From CBDAUN01 sp965214875 (GTDB lineage: Bacteria; Pseudomonadota; Gammaproteobacteria; Arenicellales; JAJDZL01): a stretch of DNA of 64,000 bases. The DNA is taken from assembly GCA_965214875.1 (NCBI GenBank), contig OZ243980.1, forward strand, positions 62,001 to 126,000, in the 5' to 3' direction. Within the stretch, counting starts at the first letter, position 1, and each line of letters opens with the position of its first letter. This document shows positions 8,222 to 16,670 of the stretch, in pieces. The notes under the pieces are model-generated. The model was not told the origin of the DNA. It was given only the letters and a program-made list of their open reading frames with translations, and searched no databases. Both the position numbers and the translations under genes were made by a program.

Positions 8222-10003
8222 ATGCATCCGGTTCCAAGCATTATTGAAACATTGAGCCGATTCGCCTGTATCGGCAGCAAGGCTGGGCCGCTTCACTGGC
8301 GGCTTGGGTGGCTGTTCGCGCCTGTCGCTGCATTGCTCGCAGCCGGCTGCGTGCCAGAGCAGGCGGCCCTGCAAGATAATCTGGCCACAGACGACTTCGT
8401 TCAAAGCCAGCCGGTCGACCCGCCCAACGTGGAGCTGACCGCGAAGATGCTCAACGACTTGGTCGTCTCCGAGCTTGGCTACCAACGAGGAGATGCCGAC
8501 CGTTCGATCGAGATGCTTGCCGCCCTCGCTACTGAAACCCGAGACTACCGCCTTGCACGGACGGTTTCTCAAAGAGCTGTCAATGCCAAGCGCTATGACA
8601 TCGCCGGGCACACGACCGCGATGTGGGTGGAATTGACCCCCCAAGACAGTCTTGGGTGGTGGACAAGAGGGGTGACGCAGATTGCAATCAATGACTTCGA
8701 CGGTGCAGTTGAAAGCTTCAATAAGACTTTACGGTTCGCTCCTCCTGCCGGCCGCAATCGGCTATTCGCGGATATCGCCCGGGCGATCAGCACCCATACC
8801 GACCCGGAGCTGTCCTACAGCATGTTTTTGGAAGTCACCAACCAGTATCCAAATGAATCCACAGCCTATCAGATTCTGGTCAGGTTCGCAGTGGCATCCG
8901 GAGAGCGGCGCGAGGTTGTCGACGGCTACATCGACAAGGCGTACGAGATTGATCCGAGTCCGGAAATTGCGCAGCTGCGGTTCACCCTGCTTCTTGAGCA
9001 GGACCGCGACAGCGAGGCGATCGAATACATCAAGCAGAAAGTTGCGAAATACCCGAAGTCCGAGGTTCTGGGGCTGACCTATGCCGAGCACCTGGCGAGC
9101 CTCGGCAAGCTTGCCGAGGCGCTAAAGCATCTTGACAACATGTCGCAATCCAGCGCCTTGTTGCAGTCGGCTAGTCTTTACTACCGCTCGAATCGGCTGG
9201 ACCTGGCGAGGGAAAAGTATCTTGAGTACATCGCGCTTGAACCGGACGATCAAGATGCGCTGGTAGATCTGGCCAGGGTTGAAATTGACTTCGGTCAGCT
9301 GGACAGCGCGCGCGACACCCTCGATCGGGTGATCGATCGTCAATTGCAGTTTGAACGAACGCTGCTCGAGGCCGAATTCGCAACGGCTTCCGACCGACTG
9401 GACGATGGGATCAGCCTGCTGGAGCAAGTTCCGATCGAAAGCCCCGCACAGAGGATTCGAATCCACATCGCTAAGCAAAACCTGTATTCGATCGCCGAAC
9501 AGTGGGACAATGCGATATCGATTCTAAATGAAGCTATTGAGGAGTTTCCCAACAATACGCAGCTGCTGCTGACACGCAGTTTCGTAGCTGCCGAAATGGG
9601 GTTGGTCGATGTGGCGGAAGGCGATTTGACGATTGTGCTCGCTCAGGACCCGGACAATGCAAATGCGCTGAACGCGCTTGGCTATACCCTGACCGATCTG
9701 ACCGAACGGCATGATGAAGCATTGCAGCTGATTGAGCGTGCCTTGGCAATTCGGCCGCACGATCCGTATATTCTCGACAGCATGGGCTGGGTGCAGTACA
9801 AGCTTGGAAACACTGAAGCCGCACTGGAGTTCCTCGAACGCGCGCATGCCTTGCGTCTCGACCCCGTGATCGCTGCCCATCTTGGCGAGATCTATTGGCA
9901 GACAGGCGAACGCGAGCGCGCGAGAAAAATATGGGAGCGAGCGATAAAGATTGATCCTGACGACCGCACCCTGCAAGAGACCATCAAGAAGTTCTTAAAT
10001 TGA
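8222..10003 (+). CDS. Tetratricopeptide-repeat lipoprotein
   Basis: A 593-residue protein with a lipoprotein signal: a hydrophobic stretch then LLAAGC near residue 43, the lipobox Cys. The rest is helical repeats; clear TPR units occur from about residue 60 (YQRGDADRSIEMLAALA) to the end (GEIYWQTGERERARKIWERA). It occupies the conserved position upstream of lolB and ispE; the homologous TPR protein of Pseudomonas-type genomes is an outer-membrane-associated lipoprotein of uncertain role in envelope biogenesis. The stop overlaps the lolB TTG (TTGA), implying coupling. Confidence 0.85.
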   Translation: MHPVPSIIETLSRFACIGSKAGPLHWRLGWLFAPVAALLAAGCVPEQAALQDNLATDDFVQSQPVDPPNVELTAKMLNDLVVSELGYQRGDADRSIEMLAALATETRDYRLARTVSQRAVNAKRYDIAGHTTAMWVELTPQDSLGWWTRGVTQIAINDFDGAVESFNKTLRFAPPAGRNRLFADIARAISTHTDPELSYSMFLEVTNQYPNESTAYQILVRFAVASGERREVVDGYIDKAYEIDPSPEIAQLRFTLLLEQDRDSEAIEYIKQKVAKYPKSEVLGLTYAEHLASLGKLAEALKHLDNMSQSSALLQSASLYYRSNRLDLAREKYLEYIALEPDDQDALVDLARVEIDFGQLDSARDTLDRVIDRQLQFERTLLEAEFATASDRLDDGISLLEQVPIESPAQRIRIHIAKQNLYSIAEQWDNAISILNEAIEEFPNNTQLLLTRSFVAAEMGLVDVAEGDLTIVLAQDPDNANALNALGYTLTDLTERHDEALQLIERALAIRPHDPYILDSMGWVQYKLGNTEAALEFLERAHALRLDPVIAAHLGEIYWQTGERERARKIWERAIKIDPDDRTLQETIKKFLN

Positions 10004-10644
10004 TTTCGCGCCTCTTCGCTGTTGCGGCCGCTTTAGCGATTGCCGGTTGCGCCGCGACGCAGCATTCCGGCTTTTCAGACGATCCAGATGTCCTCGAGGA
10101 GCATGTTCGCAATGTCTCCAAAGTTGACAGCTGGGAAATCCACGCGCGGCTGGCCTATCAGACGGGTGCCCGCGGCGGGTCCGGCTCATTGATCTGGAAG
10201 CGCGACCAGAATCGCCATGAGGTGGACATCTTCGGTTCATTCGGTGAAAATCGGCTCCGCATCGCGCAAGACGATGATGGGGCGGTGCTGACCGACTCTA
10301 AAGGTGCCTACATGACCGGTCGTTCAATCGACGAATTGCTGTACGCCCGCATCGGCTGGACCTTGCCTCCAGTCGCTGATTTGGAAGACTGGATCATCGG
10401 CGTTCCGCAATCGGGAGCAGCGGAGAACGTCAGATGGAACGGGCTTGGCCAAGTGATTTCGTTTAGGCAATCAGGCTGGAAAATTCGCTGCTTCGACTAT
10501 CGCCAAAGTGGAACGTACGTCTTTCCCTCGCAAGTTCGCGTCGCCTCATCAAGCTATGACCCGCTTGCGCGGGTCCACCGGGATCCTAATGAGGTGCAGC
10601 CGATCGAAGTCAGGCTGTCCATTCGAAAATGGGGCGTGTTGTGA
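10000..10644 (+). CDS. lolB: Outer-membrane lipoprotein LolB
   Basis: LolB accepts lipoproteins from LolA and inserts them into the outer membrane. The 214-residue protein starts with TTG, overlapping the preceding stop. The signal peptide ends in LAIAGC (lipobox). The mature part shows WEIHARLAYQT, SGSLIWKRD, VDIFGSFGENRLRI and LLYARIGWTLPPVADLEDWI, following the LolB pattern of a beta-barrel half around a hydrophobic groove. Length is normal. Encoded between the TPR lipoprotein and ispE, the usual place in gamma- and beta-proteobacteria. Confidence 0.9.
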   Translation: MISRLFAVAAALAIAGCAATQHSGFSDDPDVLEEHVRNVSKVDSWEIHARLAYQTGARGGSGSLIWKRDQNRHEVDIFGSFGENRLRIAQDDDGAVLTDSKGAYMTGRSIDELLYARIGWTLPPVADLEDWIIGVPQSGAAENVRWNGLGQVISFRQSGWKIRCFDYRQSGTYVFPSQVRVASSSYDPLARVHRDPNEVQPIEVRLSIRKWGVL

Positions 10645-11474
10645 TTAGCTTCAAGGCGCCTGCAAAGATCAATTTGTTTCTGCATGTGCTGCGCCGCCGC
10701 GAAGATGGCTATCATGATTTGCAGACTGTGTTTCAGCTGATCGACTGGTGCGACGATCTTCAATTCGAACTGACTAGTGACGGCGCGATTGTGCGCGAGC
10801 CCGAGCATGTGGCCGGTATTGCGCATGAAGATGACTTGACCTGCCGGGCAGCCTTGATGCTGCAGCAAAAGTGCCGCATTCGGCAAGGAGTGCGTATTCG
10901 GCTTAAGAAGAACATTCCGATCGGCGCGGGTCTCGGGGGCGGCAGCTCCGATGCTGCGGCAACCTTGAAAGTCCTGAATAAGGCATGGGGCATCGGGCTC
11001 AATGACGAACAGCTCGTCGAAATCGGTGCCGCGCTTGGTGCCGATGTGCCGTTTTTCCTCAATGGCTATTCCGCTTGGGGCGAAGGCGTTGGCGAGAAGC
11101 TGCATCGCGTCTCGCTGCCTGCGAGATCCTATCTGGTCGCAGTGCCTGACGTGCTGGTATCGACACGCGAAATATTCACCAATCTGAAACTGCCGACTGG
11201 CAGCAAGAGCATTTCGCCCGACAGCTGGAGCGTGGACCGCGCGCGAAACGATTTGGAGCCTGCCGCATGCGCTTGCTATCCGCAGGTCGAAGGAATTTTG
11301 GCGGTGCTGCGCACATTTGGGCCGGCGCGCATGTCAGGTAGCGGCGGCGCCGTCTTTTTGCCGGTCAGCAACATCAAGCAAGGCAGGCAGATCGCCAAGC
11401 AGTTGCCGGCTTCGACCATTGTTCGAATCTGCAACAGCTTCGACGTGCATCCGATGCATGTCGAATACTATTGA
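10629..11474 (+). CDS. ispE: 4-diphosphocytidyl-2-C-methyl-D-erythritol kinase
   Basis: GHMP kinase of the MEP isoprenoid pathway. It phosphorylates the 2-hydroxyl of CDP-ME. Near the N-terminus is SFKAPAKINLFLHVLRRRED, the Lys/Asn substrate motif. GAGLGGGSSDAAATL near residue 100 is the ATP-binding GHMP motif. ARMSGSGGAVF near residue 235 is motif 3. The 281-residue length is normal. The ATG at 10629 overlaps lolB by 16 bases; a GTG at 10641 overlapping the lolB stop would give a protein four residues shorter and is equally plausible. The gene prs, which often follows, is absent. Confidence 0.93.
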   Translation: MGRVVISFKAPAKINLFLHVLRRREDGYHDLQTVFQLIDWCDDLQFELTSDGAIVREPEHVAGIAHEDDLTCRAALMLQQKCRIRQGVRIRLKKNIPIGAGLGGGSSDAAATLKVLNKAWGIGLNDEQLVEIGAALGADVPFFLNGYSAWGEGVGEKLHRVSLPARSYLVAVPDVLVSTREIFTNLKLPTGSKSISPDSWSVDRARNDLEPAACACYPQVEGILAVLRTFGPARMSGSGGAVFLPVSNIKQGRQIAKQLPASTIVRICNSFDVHPMHVEYY

Positions 11475-11514
11475 TTGCTTCGGGCTTCCGCAGCATCGAG
11501 AGCCGCGCCGCGCC

Positions 11515-12099
11515 TTACTCCCGCACGTAGGTCGTTAAGTCTTTGCGTTCAAGCAAACGCCCCCACCAATAGTTGTACGGATGAATCATGTCCGTCGCTT
11601 GTTCGCCTTGAACCAGTTTGCGCTGCTCGTTATGCCACCCGAACAGTCCATGTTCAAGATTGACGATGGCCGATGCGGCGTCCGCTTGCGCATGTTGCTG
11701 AACAATTTGCGCAAGACGCGATGAACGGTACCCGACCGAGCAGTAGAACACCGCCTTTTTGTTCTTGATAAGGTGACCGTGCTTGGCTAGAAACTGATCA
11801 GCCGAAAGGTCGGGATCGACATGAATCGCCCCCGCTAGGTGGCTGACCGAAAACTCTTCGGACTCGCGCACATCGAAAAGAACGACTTTGCTTTGACCGT
11901 TGCTGAGGTAGCCTTCAAGCTCATTGGCGCTGATGTGTGCAACGTTCGGATACTGTTGCTCGATTTCCTCATGCTCATCCACTAAGTCTGTGTTGGCGGA
12001 TGGCGGTGCAAGTGCCAATCCGGCCGCGACGAGCCAGAAAAGCATGTTGCGCCTGAGCGCAGTTGCGCTGGATAGGCCGATAACGCGTGCAATATTCAT
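11515..12099 (-). CDS. Rhodanese-like protein, probably exported
   Basis: A single rhodanese domain follows an N-terminal hydrophobic segment (MLFWLVAAGLALAPPSA) that looks like a signal peptide or anchor, so the protein is probably periplasmic. The domain shows VVLFDVRESEEFSVSHLAGA and the active-site loop YCSVGYRSSRLA with the sulphur-accepting Cys. The ATG at 12099 is chosen because a longer TTG-started form (from 12135) adds only a charged extension before the signal; a start at 12048 is also possible. The tail after the domain (HPYNYWWGRLL) is unassigned. Substrate unknown. Confidence 0.8.
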   Translation of the reverse strand: MNIARVIGLSSATALRRNMLFWLVAAGLALAPPSANTDLVDEHEEIEQQYPNVAHISANELEGYLSNGQSKVVLFDVRESEEFSVSHLAGAIHVDPDLSADQFLAKHGHLIKNKKAVFYCSVGYRSSRLAQIVQQHAQADAASAIVNLEHGLFGWHNEQRKLVQGEQATDMIHPYNYWWGRLLERKDLTTYVRE

Positions 12100-12165
12100 G
12101 TCTTTTAAGACCGCTTGTGCGAGCAAGCGTTTCAACTGCCGAGAATTTTTTCAAAATTGATCGGT

Positions 12166-12711
12166 TCAGGCGATGTTAAGATCAGTGGGTTTGCGTCCCA
12201 TGAGAAGGTAGAAAGGCACCAGCATTAACCCGGCTACAAGCAATTTGACACCGTAGTCGCCGATGGCCCACGTGACCCAGGGCAATCCGGTTCCCGCGAA
12301 CGCAATGCTGAAAAATATCGCAGTATCTGCAGCCGAAGCGATCGTCGAAGAGGCGAGCGGCGCTTTCCACCACTTCAGATTGCGCAGATGGTTGAAAATC
12401 GCGATATCGGCCAGTTGCCCAATGATGAACGCGCCGCCAGAAGCTAGTGCGATGCGCGGTGTCGCCAGCCACAACGACAGTGCTACTGCAAGCGCGAAGC
12501 CTGCGTAGGCCACTGTTCTTGCGCGAGAAGATCCGAAGTGCCGATTGACAACATCGGCGACGAGAAACGCGATGGGGAAAGTGAACGCACCCCAAGTTAG
12601 CCAGTCATTGATCGGGTAGCTCACCAGAATGTTGGAAGCGGTTACGACAGTTGCCATTGCTGCAACTCCAGCGACAACCCCGAATGCCGGATTGGTGAAG
12701 TATCTGTTCAT
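12166..12711 (-). CDS. VUT-family queuosine precursor transporter
   Basis: A 181-residue inner-membrane protein with about six hydrophobic helices. It fits the YhhQ/VUT family (PF02592 from memory), which imports the queuosine precursors preQ0/preQ1. Supporting residues are NDWLTWGAFTFPIAFLVADV near residue 36, VNRHFGSSRAR and the GGAFIIGQLADIAIFNHLR helix. It starts with ATG, and its gene ends 30 bases upstream of the rhodanese frame. It is downstream of thrC on the same strand with a 13-base gap, so co-transcription with thrC is possible. Confidence 0.85.
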   Translation of the reverse strand: MNRYFTNPAFGVVAGVAAMATVVTASNILVSYPINDWLTWGAFTFPIAFLVADVVNRHFGSSRARTVAYAGFALAVALSLWLATPRIALASGGAFIIGQLADIAIFNHLRNLKWWKAPLASSTIASAADTAIFFSIAFAGTGLPWVTWAIGDYGVKLLVAGLMLVPFYLLMGRKPTDLNIA

Positions 12712-12724
12712 TTATGCCGTTTGA

Positions 12725-14110
12725 TCAGGATGCGAGGATGTGCCGTTTGAGTTCGTCGGCATTAGCGGCGATCTTGCCATAGTGCTCTTGCCGGTCGCGC
12801 AGCGCGGCTAGCGCATGCGGGATCTCGATATCGCGACCGATTGACGCTGCGATGGTTTCGGCAAACTTGGCCGGGTGCGCTGTCGATATGACCACCACGG
12901 GGCCGGATTCTGGATCGTGCATCTTTTTTGCGCACGCAAGAGCTATGGCGGTATGCGGGTCGACGATCAGACCCGATTCGGCGTATTGGGCTGCGATTGT
13001 CTTGCAGGTTTCGTCATTGCTCACGCGATGCGCGATGAAGTGCTCGCGCGCCCGCTTGAGCGCATCGTCGCTGACGGAGAACGTTCCGGTTGTCGCAAAC
13101 TGTTCCATTTTCGCTTTTACGGCATTGCCGTCGCGGTCGAGCAGCTCGAACAGGAAACGCTCGAAGTTGCTTGAGACCTGAATGTCCATGCTTGGCGACA
13201 AGGTTGTCCGCACCGACTGCTTTTGCATCGTGCCGGTCTCAAAAAAGCGAGTCAGGATGTCATTCTCGTTGGAACAGACGACCATTTTTGCGATCGGAAG
13301 CCCCATGGCGGCAGCCGCATAGCCGGCAAAGACGTTGCCGAAATTGCCGGTTGGTACCGAAAACGTTACCTGCTTTTCCGGTGCGCCGAGACGCGCTGCC
13401 GCATAGAAATAGTACACAACCTGCGCGGCAATGCGTCCCCAGTTGATCGAGTTGACTGCGCCGAGCGAAACGCGGCGTTTCATTTCCGGGTCCGAGAATA
13501 TCTGCTTGACCATAGCCTGGCAGTCGTCGAACGTTCCGGCAACGGCCAGATTATGGATGTTTGGGTGGTCGCTGGTGGTCATCTGCAGTCGCTGCATGGG
13601 CGAGACGCGCGCATCCGGGTGCAGCATATACAAGTCGATTGTCTCAAGTCCGCGCACGGCATAGATCGCTGCTGAGCCGGTGTCTCCCGATGTAGCCCCC
13701 ACAATGGCCAGGCGAGCCCCCCTGGTACGCAGCGACCAATCCATGAAGCGTCCAAGAAATTGCAGCGCATAGTCCTTGAACGAAAGTGTCGGTCCGTGGA
13801 ATAGCTCGAGGATACCCAATCCTGGCCGGAGTTCGGAAAAAGGTGCAACTTCCGGGTGGTCGAATTCGCCATAGGCTACCGAGACAACCTGGCGCAATGC
13901 TTCGTCCGGAACCGAGTCGCCAGCGAATTTTCCGATAATCCGAACCGCGAGCTCGGTATAGGTCAAATCCTTTAGATCACGAATTTCGCTTTCGCTCATT
14001 CGAGGCCAATGCGATGGCACATACAGTCCGCCATCGCTGGCTAGACCACGCGTCGCAACCTGTTCGAAATCGATGCATGACGCGTCTCCGCGCGTACTGA
14101 GATATTGCAT
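12725..14110 (-). CDS. thrC: Threonine synthase
   Basis: PLP enzyme converting O-phosphohomoserine to threonine. The start at 14110 (MQYLSTRGD) is chosen because all family members begin at this motif; an upstream in-frame extension of 27 codons is basic and unlike the family. The PLP lysine lies in GPTLSFKDYALQFLGR. GATSGDTGSAAI binds the PLP phosphate, and VPTGNFGNVFAGY is the other typical loop. At 461 residues it matches the longer proteobacterial type. Nothing suggests inactivation. The transporter gene follows after 13 bases. Confidence 0.95.
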   Translation of the reverse strand: MQYLSTRGDASCIDFEQVATRGLASDGGLYVPSHWPRMSESEIRDLKDLTYTELAVRIIGKFAGDSVPDEALRQVVSVAYGEFDHPEVAPFSELRPGLGILELFHGPTLSFKDYALQFLGRFMDWSLRTRGARLAIVGATSGDTGSAAIYAVRGLETIDLYMLHPDARVSPMQRLQMTTSDHPNIHNLAVAGTFDDCQAMVKQIFSDPEMKRRVSLGAVNSINWGRIAAQVVYYFYAAARLGAPEKQVTFSVPTGNFGNVFAGYAAAAMGLPIAKMVVCSNENDILTRFFETGTMQKQSVRTTLSPSMDIQVSSNFERFLFELLDRDGNAVKAKMEQFATTGTFSVSDDALKRAREHFIAHRVSNDETCKTIAAQYAESGLIVDPHTAIALACAKKMHDPESGPVVVISTAHPAKFAETIAASIGRDIEIPHALAALRDRQEHYGKIAANADELKRHILAS

Positions 14111-14774
14111 AGCAGTGCCTGCAAGCGAATTGGTCGGTTGTGAAGATTTTGAATATCGGTTCGATTTCGAGGCGCAACGACGTATCGGCACAATCAGTTC
14201 TAGGGCGCCTCATGGAACGAGAACGGCGGTTAAGCCGGACTAGCGCAGCTCTAATGAAAGGGAATTATATCTTTTAGTATGCAGGGTTCATATCCTGACC
14301 CCTATCTTGACCCCGACATGATGCAGAAGGCAGGAAAGGGGGCAGGTCATGACCAAGGTTCATGTTTTCAGAGACATCAAGGTTCACGGCGCCAATGTCG
14401 AACTGGAGGGAGCGCCCCCATCAGACCGATAAAACCGGTCTATCGTTCAGTTCCGAGGGACTCAAGCCAGCGCTGGAAGATACCTTTCGCACCTTTATCG
14501 ACAGCTCTGGACCGACAACAGGCTCTGCAGCTTGCTGGAGCTCTCTACCGTGTGGCATCTCAAAAATAGCCCTTTGCCATCTCTTCCGGAGTCGCTTCAA
14601 TCGGGGGTAAGGACACCCTATTCCTTCCTCTGGATATTTTAGCCTCCATATCTAAGCCCCTGACACAATAACAGATTCCTGTTCCTTCACAAGGGAAAAA
14701 TTTGGATTTTCCGGTGTGGGATCAATTGCACAGAGTAAACTTGATGCTAGGTCATAGTCCATGCGATAGTCACG
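14111..14774. other. Intergenic, possible decayed element
   Basis: No intact gene is recognised in this 660-base stretch. It contains CTGACCCCTATCTTGACCCC near 14294 and GGGTAAGGACACCC near 14607, which resemble the terminal or REP-like sequences seen around IS200/REP transposases, but no transposase frame survives. Short plus-strand frames (for example around 14350-14610) show no known motif. It marks the border between the housekeeping block and the accessory region. Confidence 0.35.
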
Positions 14775-15101
14775 CTATCGTTCCAGTGCTCGTTTCCGCT
14801 GTTCGACCACGCAAAAGATCAATTCGGAGGCTGCTGGCCGGAATCCGATAACAGGTTCATAAGTACTTATCATGGATTCCGTAATTTGCATTAACCGCAG
14901 GGCGAGCTCTTGCATGTCGAACTCTTCCTGCTGACGTTGTGCCATGTCTTCGAAGTCTTGCATGACCTCCTCTATCGGCCTGTCAATCGCGGACTTATAG
15001 GCGGCTAACGCAAGAGGCAAAGAGGCATATGCGAATGCTTCCTGTTGGCATGAGCCGAATTCCGCATAGGTCCAATCTGCGGAGACTCTGCCGCCGCGCA
15101 A
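14775..15101 (-). CDS. Hypothetical protein
   Basis: A 108-residue frame with a mixed helical sequence, for example EVMQDFEDMAQRQQEEF and LALRLMQITESM. It lacks membrane segments, cysteine clusters and known motifs. Codon use looks ordinary rather than like antisense. The start is uncertain: internal ATGs are available. It is isolated between decayed DNA and another small hypothetical gene on the same strand, 85 bases away. It may be a genuine small gene or a fragment. Confidence 0.4.
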   Translation of the reverse strand: MRGGRVSADWTYAEFGSCQQEAFAYASLPLALAAYKSAIDRPIEEVMQDFEDMAQRQQEEFDMQELALRLMQITESMISTYEPVIGFRPAASELIFCVVEQRKRALER

Positions 15102-15186
15102 GGCAGTGCAACATTCCTGCGGTTACGCCCGCTAAGATCGTTCTGGGTCGGAATTTCGTTTTGACCATGGGAATTTCGGTAGAGGG

Positions 15187-15489
15187 TCAGTTTGAGATAT
15201 GAGAATGCTCATCCAGAAGCTTCTTCAATTCCTCGGAATCTGCAATCATTTTAGCATCACATACATCTTTATGGATCTGGCTACAGTCATAGCCGGTCGG
15301 CTTTCCTGTCTCTTTATTCACGATCCATGATGCTTCCCTACGTCTCTCTCCAAGACATCTGCCGACATCCTGCGGAATACATCCCAGAATCCCCGCTACG
15401 GCTCCGTATGTGGCCTTGACCTTTCGCGCGTTCAGGCAGTCGATGATATTTTGTACTGCGTATTCCACGGGGCGATCTTTCCTTGACAT
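15187..15489 (-). CDS. Small protein resembling alkyltransferase-like fold
   Basis: A 100-residue protein starting at 15489 behind a strong ribosome binding site (AGGAG, 8 bases upstream); the longer frame to 15594 has no such site. The core KATYGAVAGILGCIPQDVGR and ASWIVNKETGKPTGY recall the helix-turn-helix and binding loop of alkyltransferase-like (ATL/MGMT) proteins, where 'TYG.vA...g...aR.VG' precedes 'PwhRVv...G'. The PCHR active site is absent. Function unknown; the similarity is inferred by eye only. Confidence 0.65.
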   Translation of the reverse strand: MSRKDRPVEYAVQNIIDCLNARKVKATYGAVAGILGCIPQDVGRCLGERRREASWIVNKETGKPTGYDCSQIHKDVCDAKMIADSEELKKLLDEHSHISN

Positions 15490-15612
15490 TGCGATTCTCC
15501 TGAAGCAACCCTCCAACATTCTGAGGCCGCCAGTACGCAAATACTGACGGCCTCGTGTACGGCGCAATATAGAGCAGTTTCCCAAGTCTGTCAAACTCTT
15601 CGCGAAGCCGGC

Positions 15613-15685
15613 GGTGGTCGCGTGACTGAACGGTCAGGCGGGTTCTTGGGAAAGTGCCTTAAACCGGTTCGACTCCGGTCGCCAT
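15613..15685 (+). other. tRNA-like sequence, degenerate
   Basis: This 73-base stretch is tRNA-sized. It ends in a perfect 5-bp T-arm with loop TTCGACT (15662-15678) followed by CGCCATC, which pairs imperfectly with GGTGGTC at 15613-15619. A TGAC/GTCA stem can act as a D-arm. No proper anticodon stem forms, so it is either a decayed tRNA or a tRNA 3'-end used as an attachment site by a former integrated element. Confidence 0.3.
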
Positions 15686-15961
15686 CTCTATCGGAATTCA
15701 TTTTTCGTGGTGTGTGTGGGTTGCCTCTCAGCCATTAAGCCCCCTATGGTTGAATTCAGATATACACTGATTCGAATCGCTTGCAAGTCTTTTGGGGGGA
15801 ATGCTCGAGGTGAAACAGTTCAGGCCGTCCTTGCTCCTGAAGGCAGGCCGTTATCCTCGATCAGTTCCGAGCAGGTCGAGCCGCTTCCCTTCCATCATGG
15901 CGACGGTGTCTTCCATCATCCTTATGGTGTTGTGCTCCCGCATCAGTCCCCTTTTCTAGGA

Positions 15962-16072
15962 CTAAGCCTCCCGAATACGTTGGGCCATGAAGTAGACCGA
16001 CCTCTGGGTCATGTCCATATCCCTGTTTAGCTTCATTGAGGAAACGCCCTTGAGAGACGTTGACCACAGGAA
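15962..16072 (-). pseudogene. IS1595-family transposase fragment
   Basis: On the minus strand the sequence reads LKGVSSMKLNRDMDMTQ and continues to RIREA. This is the N-terminal helix-turn-helix of IS1595-type transposases ('KGVSSMKLHRDLgvTQKtAWfmlHRiREA' in intact members). A stop follows RIREA and no catalytic DDE part is left. The surrounding bases (15700-16150) carry no other recognisable coding. Confidence 0.65.
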
Positions 16073-16339
16073 GATTCCGATCACCCATTTCTGCAATCCG
16101 ATATGGACCGGTGCATGACTATTATGGTCTTGACGCTGAAGTTGCGATGGGCAATTACCTCGCCGCGGTCAATGATGCGCAGCTCAAAGGCGTACGCCCG
16201 CGCCTCGGGCACACGGCTGCGCGTACCGCCGGGTAGCGGTTGCCGCCGTAGCCGACCATGCCCTCATTGCCGACTTTTCTCTCGATCGCCAGGGCGGGAT
16301 TGCAGACCGCCTGGCCGATGACAGCGGTTTTCATGCGGC

Positions 16340-16463
16340 CATTGAGCGCCGCGGCGGTCAGGTCCACGCGCCTGGCAATTTCGCTGATCCGGCAACCTTG
16401 GCGGCGCAGTTCGCAAATAATGAAAAATTCCATCTGGCGCATCATTTTGAAGCCTTCGTGCAA
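16340..16463 (-). pseudogene. IS21-like IstA N-terminal fragment
   Basis: The minus-strand frame starting near 16445 reads MEFFIICELRRQGCRISEIA then RRVDL. This matches the first helix-turn-helix of IS21 IstA ('M..f.i..L..qG.si.eIAR..g'). The similarity ends within about 40 residues and the remaining frame is unrelated, so this is only a scrap. Confidence 0.5.
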
Positions 16464-16626
16464 ATCCGCAAAAATTCATGCGGTAGGGCAAATGTTGCGA
16501 TTTCGCCTTTCCTCAACCTAAGGGCGGGGATTTTCAATCGTTCGCCACATCTGGCGCGAAACGAACCGTGCCAGGTCGCCTAAGCCGAAGCTTCGGACGG
16601 CGCGAGCAACAAGCAGCCCAACTGAT

Positions 16627-16670
16627 GTCCGCAAAGCCACTTGACCGCGCCGTCAAGTGGCTTCGCGGAC
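16627..16670. repeat. 18-bp inverted repeat at porin 5' end
   Basis: Arms GTCCGCAAAGCCACTTGA (16627-16644) and TCAAGTGGCTTCGCGGAC (16653-16670) are inverted copies with one mismatch around an 8-base loop. The second arm is the first coding part of the porin; the first arm replaces whatever stood upstream, including the signal peptide. This looks like a rearrangement junction. Confidence 0.8.
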
